Origin: Brachybacterium fresconis
GTDB taxonomy: Bacteria; Actinomycetota; Actinomycetes; Actinomycetales; Dermabacteraceae
NCBI RefSeq assembly: GCF_017876515.1
Contig: NZ_JAGIOC010000001.1
Span: 1,798,001 to 1,862,000, forward strand
Length of the DNA: 64,000 nucleotides
Reading direction: 5' to 3'
Shown here: in pieces, positions 1 to 7,706 of the stretch
Numbering within the stretch: the first letter of the stretch is position 1
Layout: every line of letters starts with the position of its first letter
Position numbers and translations under genes: made by a program
Notes under the pieces: model-generated
Seen by the model: only the letters and a program-made list of their open reading frames with translations
What the model was told of the DNA's origin: nothing
Databases searched by the model: none

Positions 1-300
1 CTCGGTTCCCGCGGATTCGGGGTTCCCCAGGGCGGATCGCTGTACCCGGCGCTCGCCCGGCTGGAGGAGTCCGGGACGATCTCGGCCGAGTGGACGCCCG
101 GGCCGTCCGGCCCTGCCCGTCGGCAGTACACGCTCACGCCCCGGGGGCAGCGACAGCTCACGCGGGACCGGACGATGCTGGGCGCGCTCACCACCGCTCT
201 CGGCCCCGACCCGCAGGACGGCCGCGACGCCGTCGACGCCGATTCCTCGAACCCGACCGCTGCGGCCACGGCGACGAACGGGGCGACCCATGACCTCTGA
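1..300 (+). CDS. PadR-family transcriptional regulator, 5' end cut off by the window
   Basis: The reading frame is open from the first base and ends in TGA at 298-300, giving the last 99 residues. The segment GSLYPALARLEESGTISAEW followed by RRQYTLTPRGQRQL is the recognition-helix and beta-wing part of a PadR winged helix, so only the N-terminal helix is missing. The last 35 or so residues are a disordered Asp/Ala/Thr-rich tail. The stop overlaps the next start by 11 bases, so the two are translated as a pair. PadR proteins commonly repress their own operon together with a membrane HAAS-domain partner, which is what follows. Its ligand is unknown. Confidence 0.85.
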   Translation, partial: LGSRGFGVPQGGSLYPALARLEESGTISAEWTPGPSGPARRQYTLTPRGQRQLTRDRTMLGALTTALGPDPQDGRDAVDADSSNPTAAATATNGATHDL

Positions 301-1432
301 GGACGTCCCTCCCGGGGCCGAGGGCGGCCCTGCCGGCCCCGAGCTCCATCGCGTCCGCCGTGAGTTCCTCGCCGCCCGCGGAGTCGATGACGACCCCCGA
401 TGGGCGGAATCGGCCCTGGTGACCATGGTGTTCGCCGACGTGCAGATCGACGTGGCCGAGGAGGCACTGATCGACGCCGCAGCCCTGGTCCAGCAGAGTC
501 AGGAGAGCCCCGAACAGCTCTACGGCCCGCCCGACCGGTGGGCGGGCGAGACCGTGGAGTCCCTGCGCGAGAGCGGTATCGCGGTCTTCGAGGACCCGAT
601 GCCGCCCGACCTGCGCGGGAGCGTGCTGACCGTGTTCGGCGTCGCCGCGGGGCTCAGCGCCCTGTTCGTCGCCAGCGACGTGCTCTCGCTCCTGCTCGGC
701 ACCGGGCCGGACAAGAGCCTCACCCTCGGGCTCGCGGTGGCCCCCCTGCTGCTCTCCGCGGCGATCATCATCCTGTGGCGGGTCTACACCGAGGCCTCAC
801 GCCGCTTCTCCTTTCCTGCCGTGGTCGCCCTGAGCGTGCTGGTCCTCGCGATCTGCGCCGGGGGGACCGCGGCGGTGATCATGCCGCTGGGCCAGACGGA
901 ACCCGTGGCCGGCCGAGGGTGGATGGTCACCCTCGTCCCCCTGTACGGGCTGATCGCCGCCGTCCTCGCCAGAGTGTGGCCGAAGCCCTCGGCCGCCCCA
1001 CAGCCGCTGACGGTGCCGGAAGTGCTGGAGGGCGCGGCCGTCGAGGACGAGCAGTGGCTCCGGCGGGCGCGGGCGGCTCTGCGCGAGCGCGGTGACCTGC
1101 CTGAGAAGCGGATCTCGGCCGCACTGAGGGAGGCGCAGGAGCACGCCGCCGACCACGGGACTCGACTGCTCGAGGAGTTCTCCTCCCCGGAGGAGTATGC
1201 CCGGTCCCTCCCTCGGGACCCCCGGGTGACGCCGCGACGGATGACCGTGCTCTACGGTGCCCTCGCTCTGTGCTGGCTCGCCGCGGGAGTTCTCGGCGCC
1301 GCCGAGCAGCACTGGGAGCCGAGCTGGGACCAGGGGATGTACGCGGTGCTCGTCCTGATCAGCCTCTGGCTGGCCTGGACCCATGCCCGGTCCTGGCGAG
1401 CAGCGGCGACAGGCACCGCGACCGGAGCGTGA
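290..1432 (+). CDS. HAAS-domain membrane protein, PadR partner
   Basis: A 380-residue protein starting at the ATG inside the end of the PadR gene. It holds two helical soluble segments that resemble HAAS (DUF1700-type) modules. One spans residues 15-100 and contains PEQLYGPPDRWA. The other spans about 255-310 and contains FSSPEEYARSLP. Between them lie four hydrophobic segments (about 110-230), and two more end the protein (about 320-372). HAAS proteins are encoded next to PadR regulators and are thought to relay a membrane signal to them; that role is family knowledge, not visible here. An internal repeat of the soluble module is my reading of the sequence and has not been aligned. Confidence 0.7.
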   Translation: MTSEDVPPGAEGGPAGPELHRVRREFLAARGVDDDPRWAESALVTMVFADVQIDVAEEALIDAAALVQQSQESPEQLYGPPDRWAGETVESLRESGIAVFEDPMPPDLRGSVLTVFGVAAGLSALFVASDVLSLLLGTGPDKSLTLGLAVAPLLLSAAIIILWRVYTEASRRFSFPAVVALSVLVLAICAGGTAAVIMPLGQTEPVAGRGWMVTLVPLYGLIAAVLARVWPKPSAAPQPLTVPEVLEGAAVEDEQWLRRARAALRERGDLPEKRISAALREAQEHAADHGTRLLEEFSSPEEYARSLPRDPRVTPRRMTVLYGALALCWLAAGVLGAAEQHWEPSWDQGMYAVLVLISLWLAWTHARSWRAAATGTATGA

Positions 1433-1518
1433 CGAGGCCGGGCATCGGTCGCCGTCCTGCTCTGGCGGGCGGCACGGATCGCGCGCCGTCCTGCCCTTGC
1501 GGGCGACGGCGAGCGCCG

Positions 1519-1524
1519 TAGGGT
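1519..1524 (+). promoter_or_regulatory. candidate -10 box for fhs
   Basis: TAGGGT lies 55 bases upstream of the fhs start, leaving a leader of about 45-50 bases. A small interrupted hairpin (1485-1510, gccgtc/gacggc outer arms, gccc/gggc inner arms) precedes it and could end transcription of the upstream PadR/HAAS pair. No folate riboswitch structure is recognisable. Confidence 0.4.
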
Positions 1525-1579
1525 GAGGGGCATCACGCACCCGGAATGGCCCGGGCCCCGACCCCCGTGGAGGACGACG

Positions 1580-3373
1580 ATGTCTGCCGAGAACCCCGAT
1601 CTGGCGATCGCCCAAGCAGCGACCCTGCGACCGATCGCCGAGATCGCCGAGAGGGCGGGGATCCCCGCCGACGCCCTGGTGCCCTACGGATCCGACAAGG
1701 CCAAGGTCGACGTGCGGAAGATGTCGGCCCCTGCCTCGCACGGCAAGCTCGTGCTGGTCTCGGCCATGTCCCCCACGCCCGCGGGCGAAGGGAAATCGAC
1801 CACCACCGTCGGCGTCGCCGACGCGTTCACCCTCAAGGGACAGAGCACGATGGTCGCGCTGCGCGAGCCGGCGCTGGGCCCGATCATGGGGATCAAGGGC
1901 GGCGCCACCGGCGGCGGCTACGCGCAGGTCGTGCCGATGGAGGACATCAACCTCCACTTCACCGGCGACTTCCACGCCATCCAGATCGCCAACAACACCC
2001 TCGCGGCGCTCGTGGACAACCACATCCATCAGGGCAACCAGCTGCGCATCGACCCTCGTCGCATCCAGTGGAAGCGCGTCGTCGACGTCAACGACCGTGC
2101 ACTGCGATCGATCGTCGTCGGCCTCGGCGGCCCCACCCAGGGCGTGCCGCGCGAGGACGGCTTCGACATCGTCGTCGCCTCCGAGATCATGGCGATCCTG
2201 TGCCTGGCGTCCGACCTCGCCGATCTCGAGGCCCGGATCAGCCGGGTCGTGGTCGGCTTCACCTATGACCGCGCCCCCGTGACCGTCGAGGATCTCGGCG
2301 TCGCCGGTGCCATCACCATGCTGCTGAAGGACGCCCTGCTGCCGAACCTGGTCCAGACCCTCGGCGGCACCCCGGCGCTCGTACACGGCGGCCCGTTCGC
2401 GAACATCGCCCACGGCTGCAACTCGCTCGCCGCGACCCGGCTCGCCCTGTCGCTGTCCGAGATCACCGTGACCGAGGCCGGTTTCGGGTCGGATCTTGGC
2501 GCCGAGAAGTTCCTGGACATCAAGGCCCGTCTGGGCGGTCTCTCCCCCGACGGCGCCGTCGTGGTCGCGACCGTGCGCGCCCTGAAGATGCATGGCGGCG
2601 TCGCCAAGGACGACCTGGCCTCCGAGAACGTCGAGGCCATCCTGGCGGGCACCGTCAATCTCGGTCGGCACGTGGAGAACCTCCGCAAGTTCGGGCTCGA
2701 GCCCGTGGTCGCCGTGAACCGCTTCCCCACCGACACCGAGGCCGAGCTCCAGGCCGTGCTCGACTGGGCGCGACAGCAGGGCTTCCGCGTCGCCCTCAGC
2801 GAGGTCTGGGCCAAGGGCGGCGAGGGCGGGCTAGCGGTGGCCGACGAGCTGCTCGAGGCGATGAAGCCCGCCGGTGGGAGCGCCGGGAGCAGCGGGGCCG
2901 GCGGCAGCGCCGGAGGCGGCGGCGCCAGCGGCAGCGCCGGAGGCGGCGGCGCCAGCGGCAGCGTCGGAGGCGGCGGGGCCAGCGGCAGCGCCGGGGGCGG
3001 TTTCCACCATCTCTACGACCCCGCCGACGGGGTCGAGGCGTCGCTGCGCACTCTGGCCCGCGAGCTCTACGGGGCCGATGACGTGGTCTTCGAGGACAAG
3101 GCACCCGCCCAGCTGCGGATGCTGCAGCGCAACGGCTGGGACCAGCTGCCGGTATGCGTCGCCAAGACCCAGTACTCCTTCTCCGACGACCCGAAGCTGC
3201 TGGGGGCGCCCACCGGGCATGTGCTGCACGTGCGGGACCTGGTTCCGAAGATCGGGGCAGGCTTCGTCGTCGCCATGACCGGCGCGATCATGACCATGCC
3301 GGGGCTGCCGAAGGAACCGGCCGCGACGCGCATGGGCGTCACCGACGACGGGGAGTCGATCGGGCTGTTCTGA
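1580..3373 (+). CDS. fhs: Formate-tetrahydrofolate ligase with a glycine-rich repeat insertion
   Basis: Makes 10-formyl-THF from formate, THF and ATP in the cytosol. The ATG at 1580 is chosen because GGAGG (1569-1573) sits 6 bases upstream; the open frame begins earlier, at 1523. The protein has 597 residues against about 555 for the family. The ATP loop TPAGEGKST is near residues 66-74, and the family blocks [20 protein letters not shown] and FTGDFHAI are intact. The extra length is a low-complexity Gly/Ser/Ala stretch at about residues 433-475, encoded by 27-base tandem repeats. It lies between the segment ending DELLEAMK and the conserved C-terminal part beginning [10 protein letters not shown]. 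This is probably a surface loop, so activity need not be lost. Confidence 0.95.
   Translation: MSAENPDLAIAQAATLRPIAEIAERAGIPADALVPYGSDKAKVDVRKMSAPASHGKLVLVSAMSPTPAGEGKSTTTVGVADAFTLKGQSTMVALREPALGPIMGIKGGATGGGYAQVVPMEDINLHFTGDFHAIQIANNTLAALVDNHIHQGNQLRIDPRRIQWKRVVDVNDRALRSIVVGLGGPTQGVPREDGFDIVVASEIMAILCLASDLADLEARISRVVVGFTYDRAPVTVEDLGVAGAITMLLKDALLPNLVQTLGGTPALVHGGPFANIAHGCNSLAATRLALSLSEITVTEAGFGSDLGAEKFLDIKARLGGLSPDGAVVVATVRALKMHGGVAKDDLASENVEAILAGTVNLGRHVENLRKFGLEPVVAVNRFPTDTEAELQAVLDWARQQGFRVALSEVWAKGGEGGLAVADELLEAMKPAGGSAGSSGAGGSAGGGGASGSAGGGGASGSVGGGGASGSAGGGFHHLYDPADGVEASLRTLARELYGADDVVFEDKAPAQLRMLQRNGWDQLPVCVAKTQYSFSDDPKLLGAPTGHVLHVRDLVPKIGAGFVVAMTGAIMTMPGLPKEPAATRMGVTDDGESIGLF
2903..3001 (+). 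repeat. 27-base tandem repeat inside fhs
   Basis: Three full copies (2903-2929, 2930-2956, 2957-2983) and a partial fourth encode the nonapeptide GSAGGGGAS, with one A-to-V change in copy 3. The unit is a multiple of three, so copy-number change keeps the frame. Copies differ by only one or two bases, which suggests recent expansion. Confidence 0.9.
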
Positions 3374-3425
3374 CCCGCGACCCCACCCGCGACCACCCGC
3401 ACCGCCCCGTCCATCCGCGACCACC

Positions 3426-3478
3426 CGTATCCCCCGTACCCCCGTACCCCCGTATCCCCCGTATCCCCCGTATCCCCC
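3426..3478. repeat. 8-9 base C-rich tandem repeat
   Basis: Six GTA triplets recur every 8 or 9 bases within runs of C (units CCCCCGTAC, CCCCGTAC, CCCCCGTAT). The array runs directly into the left arm of the palindrome that follows. It lies in the 341-base gene-free stretch 3374-3714. Confidence 0.85.
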
Positions 3479-3531
3479 GCGATTGTGCGCTGTGCTTCCA
3501 GTTCTGGAAGCACAGCGCACAATCGCGGGGG
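3474..3531. terminator. 58-base near-perfect palindrome between convergent fhs and mnhG
   Basis: Two 28-base arms (3474-3501 and 3504-3531) are exact reverse complements, separated by TT. The inner 22 bases of each arm are only about 55% GC, unlike their surroundings. It lies 100 bases after the fhs stop and about 180 bases beyond the mnhG stop. It could therefore end transcription from both sides, though no T run follows. The exactness and base composition would also suit a REP-like or transposon-derived element. I see no second copy in this window. Confidence 0.6.
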
Positions 3532-3650
3532 ACAGAGCCCATGAACCAGGGATCGCGCGGGACAGAGCCCATGAACCAGGGATCGCGCGGGCCAGAGCCC
3601 ATGAACGAGGGATGGCATGGTCCAGTGCCCATAGCCGGAGTGGCGGGCGA
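3531..3650. repeat. 30-base tandem repeat, four copies
   Basis: Units at 3531-3560 and 3561-3590 are identical, 3591-3620 differs at a few positions, and 3621-3650 is strongly degenerate. Each unit contains CAGAGCCCATGAAC or a variant. There are no unique spacers, so it is not a CRISPR array. A plus-strand frame reads through it, but no start, ribosome site or homology supports a gene. The remaining 3651-3714 shows nothing recognisable. Confidence 0.85.
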
Positions 3651-3714
3651 GGGTCGATGGACCGGGGTCGGCGAGCTGGGTCGGCGCGCGCGGCGCAGGG
3701 CGTGGGCAGGCCGA

Positions 3715-4305
3715 TCAGGGCCGGGGGTCGCGCTCGGCGACCTCCTCGGCCTCGCGCTCGGTCTCGTCCTCGAGGTCGACGTCGATGATGTCCGCGTCGT
3801 CCACGTCCTGGGAGCCCGCCTCCGGCTCTTCCCAGTTGCGGTCGGTGATCGCATCCTCGGTGGTGGCCACGATGTTCTCGGGGAATCGTTCCTCGCCGTC
3901 GGAGGCCATCCCCTCGTGGTCGTCGTCCTCGTCGTCGATGAAGCCGTCCTCGTCATCATCATCGTCCGAGGGGGTCGCCAGGCGCGGGCTGAGCTCGTCG
4001 ATCGCGTAATCGCCGCCGCGCACGAACCCACGGCGGAATGCCGCGCGGCCCACCATGATGCTCGCGGCCGGCACGGTGGTCATCTGGGCGATGAGCACGA
4101 CCAGCAGGAACCCGGCCAGAGTCCAGGACCCCACGTGCAGGCTGACACCGGTGAAGACCAGCAGCAGCCCGAGAGTCTGCGGCTTGGAGGCGGCGTGCAG
4201 GCGCATCAGCACGCCGTTGAAGCGGTTCAGGCCGATCGCGGCCACCACCGCGAGCAGCAGCCCGACGCCGATCAGCACCGCGGCGACGATGTCGAGAATG
4301 CTCAT
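3715..4305 (-). CDS. mnhG: Mrp-type Na+/H+ antiporter subunit G with a long acidic tail
   Basis: Last gene of the Mrp operon. Residues 1-95 hold three hydrophobic helices with the MnhG/PhaG pattern (LNRFNGVLMRLHAASKPQTL after helix 1, then GLLLVFTG and FLLVVLIAQMTT). The family is usually about 110-130 residues; this one has 196. The extra C-terminal 95 or so residues are hydrophilic and very acidic, with a run of Asp near 115-130. Its start overlaps the mnhF stop by 4 bases. MnhG is a small membrane subunit needed for assembly of the cation/proton antiporter. Confidence 0.92.
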   Translation of the reverse strand: MSILDIVAAVLIGVGLLLAVVAAIGLNRFNGVLMRLHAASKPQTLGLLLVFTGVSLHVGSWTLAGFLLVVLIAQMTTVPAASIMVGRAAFRRGFVRGGDYAIDELSPRLATPSDDDDDEDGFIDDEDDDHEGMASDGEERFPENIVATTEDAITDRNWEEPEAGSQDVDDADIIDVDLEDETEREAEEVAERDPRP

Positions 4306-4958
4306 CGGTGCTCCCCCGTCCCGTCCGTGGCCCCGAATCCGGACTGTCCGTCGTCGGTGGGGCGCCCGTCATCGCCGAAGAACCCGTCGCCGCCCCCGGG
4401 ACCGTGCGCCTCCTCGCCCTCGGGAGGCCGCCAGTCATCGTCCTCGGTGCCGCGCCAGTCGTCGTCGGCACCGACGCCGTGCTCGGGGTCCTCGTCCTCG
4501 AAGCCGCGCGTTCCCGACTCGGCCCCGAATCCGTGCGCGGAGTCCTGGGACGCGGCGAGCTCCTCGTCGACCACGTTGAGCGGCTCGGCCCGCACCCCCT
4601 CGCGGGAGGGGTCACGGTGGCGGAAGTGGATCGACTCCATCGGTCCGGTGGCGGTCTCCGTGCCGCCGCGGCGGAGACGTCGGCCCGCAGCGGGCTCCTC
4701 ACGCCCGACGAACCGGGCGAAGGTGACGGTGCCGATGAATGCGAGACCCGTCAGGCCGAGCATCGCGGGGCCGGCCCAGGCGGCCTCGGCCGAGGCCGCG
4801 TACAGCGCCATGCCGAGCACCACCAGCACGACCAGGGAGTCGATCGCGACCGCGCGGTCGAGGATGGTGGGGCCGACGATCATGCGGTAGACGACGGCGA
4901 GCGCGGTCAGGGACAGCACGCCGCCGCAGACCACCAGGACGACATCGAAAGGAGTCAT
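4302..4958 (-). CDS. mnhF: Mrp-type Na+/H+ antiporter subunit F with an extended tail
   Basis: The start ATG at 4958 was chosen because MTPFDVVLVVCGG begins the first helix and the ATG overlaps the mnhE stop by 4 bases. Three helices occupy residues 1-85 and include the family segment GPTILDRAVAIDSL. Typical MnhF proteins have about 90 residues; this one has 218. The remaining 130 are polar, rich in Asp, Glu and Gly, with no helix or known domain. The tail starts after VTFARFVGREEP, which by the usual topology would place it in the cytoplasm (inference). Confidence 0.92.
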   Translation of the reverse strand: MTPFDVVLVVCGGVLSLTALAVVYRMIVGPTILDRAVAIDSLVVLVVLGMALYAASAEAAWAGPAMLGLTGLAFIGTVTFARFVGREEPAAGRRLRRGGTETATGPMESIHFRHRDPSREGVRAEPLNVVDEELAASQDSAHGFGAESGTRGFEDEDPEHGVGADDDWRGTEDDDWRPPEGEEAHGPGGGDGFFGDDGRPTDDGQSGFGATDGTGEHR

Positions 4959-5494
4959 CGCAGGCCCGCCTCCCCGAGCACCTCGCGGTTGCCGACGGCC
5001 CACAGCAGCCGCTCCTCCTGGGCGTGGACACGGTCTCGGGCGGCCTCGACCTCCTCGAGCGTCCCTGCTCCGATGACGTGCATGAACAGGGTGCCGGTGG
5101 CGCGCTGGGCCTCGACCACCACGGAGCCGGGGATCAGCGTGCACAGCACCCCGGTGACGGTGAGGAAGAGGTCCGAGCGGGAGGCCATCCGCACCGCGAT
5201 CACGGAGCTGGGAACCTGCGGCCCGGGACGGATCGCGTACCAGCCGACCTGCAGCGCGGATTCGCACAGGTCGTACACGAAGCGCAGCAGGAACAGCGTG
5301 AACCGCAGCGGGCGCAGGGTCAGCTCGTGGCCCATCGGCGGCATCGGGAACAGCACGAACACGATGACGGCGACGAGGGTGCCGCCGAGCACGTTCTTGA
5401 GGTCGATCCCGCCCCACAGCAGGCACCACAGGGCCACGGCCAGGAAGATCCACAGCCAGGAGCGGCGCAGGTCGCGCAGGCGTCTGCTCGTCAT
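4955..5494 (-). CDS. mnhE: Mrp-type Na+/H+ antiporter subunit E
   Basis: A 179-residue subunit. Two N-terminal hydrophobic segments (WLWIFLAVALWCLLWGG and a second around 35-52) are followed by the conserved MnhE region with FVYDLCESALQVGWYAI and a soluble C-terminal half containing LCTLIPGSVVVE. Length is normal for the family. Start ATG at 5494 overlaps the mnhD stop (ATGA), and its own stop overlaps mnhF. It is a structural subunit of the antiporter. Confidence 0.93.
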   Translation of the reverse strand: MTSRRLRDLRRSWLWIFLAVALWCLLWGGIDLKNVLGGTLVAVIVFVLFPMPPMGHELTLRPLRFTLFLLRFVYDLCESALQVGWYAIRPGPQVPSSVIAVRMASRSDLFLTVTGVLCTLIPGSVVVEAQRATGTLFMHVIGAGTLEEVEAARDRVHAQEERLLWAVGNREVLGEAGLR

Positions 5495-7053
5495 CGCGCA
5501 TCCACCTTCTCTCCGGCGTCGTCGATGCGGTACACCAGCTGGTCCGCGCGCTCGTCGCCGAGGACCGCTCCGACGTACGGGGTGCGCTCGAGCACCGAGG
5601 ACGCCGCCTCCTGCGAGTAGCTCATGATCGGGCCGGCCAGCACGGTCAGCAGCAGGGAGAACGCGATCAGCGCCGCGGTCGCGCCGGTCATCACCCGGGG
5701 GATCGCGACGGCGCGGGAGATGATCTCGTCGCTGGCCGGCTGCCAGAAGGCCCGGTTCCAGATCTTCGCGATCGCGTAGAGGGTCAGCAAACTGGTGATC
5801 ACACTGATGGCGATCAGGATCCATCCCGAGGTGCGGTCGTACTCGATGCCGGCCTCGATCAGGCCCACCTTCCCGATGAAGCCGGAGAACGGCGGGATGC
5901 CCGCGAGGTTCATCGCGGGTACGAAGAAGAGGACCGCGATCAGCGGGGCCAGCTTCGCCATCCCCCCGAGCTTGATGAGGTTCGTGGTCCCGCCCCGGGT
6001 CTCGATGAGACCGGCGCCGAGGAACAGCACGGACTGCACGGTGATGTGGTGGGCGACGTAGTAGATCGTCGCGCCCATGCCCAGCTGCGTGCTCATCCCG
6101 ATGCCGAACAGCATGTAGCCCATGTGGGAGACCAGCGTGAAGGAGAGCACGCGCTTGAGGTCCGTCTGCGCGACCGCGCCGAGGATGCCGACGAACAGGC
6201 TCAGCGCCGCGGCAGCCAGCAGCAGGTTCTGGATCTGCGAGGCCGGGAACAGCAGCGTCTCCAGGCGGAGGATCGCGTAGATGCCCACCTTGGTCAGCAG
6301 GCCGGCGAACACGGCGGTCACGGGGGCCGGTGCCGTCGGGTAGGAGTCCGGCAGCCAGGCGCTGAGGGGGAAGATCGCGGCCTTGATCGCGAAGGCCACC
6401 AGCAGCATCAGCTCGAGCATCATGCGGGTGCCCGGCTCGAGGCCGTCCAGGCGCACGGCCAGCTCGGCCAGGTTCACGGTGCCGGTCGCGGCGTAGACGG
6501 CGGCGATCGCCGCCAGGAAGATCACCGAGCTCAGCAGGGAGACGATCACATAGGTGGTGGCGGCGCGGATGCGGCTGGCCGAGCCGCCGAGGGTCAGCAG
6601 CACGTAGCTGGCCGCCAGCAGCACCTCGAAGCCGACGTAGAGGTTGAACAGGTCCCCGGCGAGGAAGGCCATCGACACCCCGGCCACCAGGGCGAGATAG
6701 GTGGGGTGGTAGATCGCCACCGGGGTGCGTCCCGCGCGTTCGTCGACGGTCTGGGCGCTGGAGTAGATCAGCACCGTGAGGGTGACGAAGCTGGAGACGA
6801 CGAGCATCAGGGCGGTCAGCCGGTCGGCGACCAGCACGATCCCCAGCTGCGGGGTCCAGTTGCCGATCTGCAGGACCAGCACGCTCTCCTGGGTGACGTA
6901 CCAGCCCATCGCCAGGGCGACGACGAGGATGGCGACCAGGGTCAGGATCGACAGCCACATCTGGATGCGGGCGTGGTGGCGCATCAGCAGCGAGGCCGCG
7001 GCACCGCCCAGCGGGAGCATCACCGGCAGGGCGAGGAGGAGTTCCATGCTCAT
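5491..7053 (-). CDS. mnhD: Mrp-type Na+/H+ antiporter subunit D
   Basis: A 520-residue polytopic protein of the proton-antiporter family related to complex I NuoM/NuoN. Helices fill nearly the whole length. The family region around 130-290 contains FEVLLAASYVLLTLGG, and the conserved lysine segment AIKAAIFPLSAWLPDSY is near residue 215-235. It is one of the two large ion-conducting subunits (with MnhA). The start overlaps mnhC by 4 bases. The C-terminal 35 residues are soluble. Confidence 0.95.
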   Translation of the reverse strand: MSMELLLALPVMLPLGGAAASLLMRHHARIQMWLSILTLVAILVVALAMGWYVTQESVLVLQIGNWTPQLGIVLVADRLTALMLVVSSFVTLTVLIYSSAQTVDERAGRTPVAIYHPTYLALVAGVSMAFLAGDLFNLYVGFEVLLAASYVLLTLGGSASRIRAATTYVIVSLLSSVIFLAAIAAVYAATGTVNLAELAVRLDGLEPGTRMMLELMLLVAFAIKAAIFPLSAWLPDSYPTAPAPVTAVFAGLLTKVGIYAILRLETLLFPASQIQNLLLAAAALSLFVGILGAVAQTDLKRVLSFTLVSHMGYMLFGIGMSTQLGMGATIYYVAHHITVQSVLFLGAGLIETRGGTTNLIKLGGMAKLAPLIAVLFFVPAMNLAGIPPFSGFIGKVGLIEAGIEYDRTSGWILIAISVITSLLTLYAIAKIWNRAFWQPASDEIISRAVAIPRVMTGATAALIAFSLLLTVLAGPIMSYSQEAASSVLERTPYVGAVLGDERADQLVYRIDDAGEKVDAR

Positions 7054-7706
7054 GTCTCCCCCCGTCCGTCGGTGTGCTCCCGGTCGGTCTCGGTCGCGGG
7101 GCCGGCTCCGGGGGCGTCGGCCGCGTGATGATCACGGTCGCTGCGGGGGAAGCCCCGCCGCGGCGAGGACGTGCCGCCCTCGTCGGCCTCGGTGGCGTCC
7201 TGGGGGACGTCCTCGGCGCTGGTGAGGTCGGAGCCGAGCTGGTCGTCGTCGGTCGGGGCGAAGCCCTGGGAGTGCATCAGCGCACCGCGGCGCGACTCCT
7301 CCGACAGGGCCTGGGACCACGGCAGCTTCTCGGCGTCCTCGGAGCGGCGGCGACGACGACGCAGCACACGACGGTCCTCGACGTCGTCGGGGACCTCGTC
7401 GTGGCCGAACAGCTGCCAGGCGCGGTAGGCCAGCGCCATGCCGAAGGCGGTGATGCCCAGGGAGATCACGATCGCGGTGAGCACCATCGCGAACGGCAGC
7501 GGGTCGGTCATGTCCTCCGGGTCCCCGGTGCCCTCGAAGGGCGGCAGGCCCGGCGGGCCGGCGGCGACGATGAACAGCAGGTTCACCCCGTTGCCCAGCA
7601 GCACGAAGCCGAGGATCACCCGGGTCAGGGTGCGCTCGAGCACGAGGTAGACGCCGCAGGCGACGAGCACCCCGGCGGTCAGCAGCAGCGCGAGGCTAAC
7701 GGACAT
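7050..7706 (-). CDS. mnhC: Mrp-type Na+/H+ antiporter subunit C with an extended tail
   Basis: Residues 1-110 hold the three NuoK-like helices, with LERTLTRVILGFVLLGNGVN and PLPFAMVLTAIVISLGITAF. The family averages about 115 residues; this one has 218. The extra 105 residues begin after AYRAWQLFG. They start basic (VLRRRRRRSED) and then become acidic and disordered. Its start overlaps the end of mnhA by 11 bases. With mnhF and mnhG this makes three small subunits of one complex that carry long tails. Confidence 0.92.
   Translation of the reverse strand: MSVSLALLLTAGVLVACGVYLVLERTLTRVILGFVLLGNGVNLLFIVAAGPPGLPPFEGTGDPEDMTDPLPFAMVLTAIVISLGITAFGMALAYRAWQLFGHDEVPDDVEDRRVLRRRRRRSEDAEKLPWSQALSEESRRGALMHSQGFAPTDDDQLGSDLTSAEDVPQDATEADEGGTSSPRRGFPRSDRDHHAADAPGAGPATETDREHTDGRGET

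Noticed and set aside
797-2671. A 624-residue minus-strand frame opposite fhs
   Set aside because: Shadow of fhs, with no domain, start signal or sensible composition.
3531-3650. CRISPR array
   Set aside because: The 30-base units are adjacent without spacers, and no cas gene is near.
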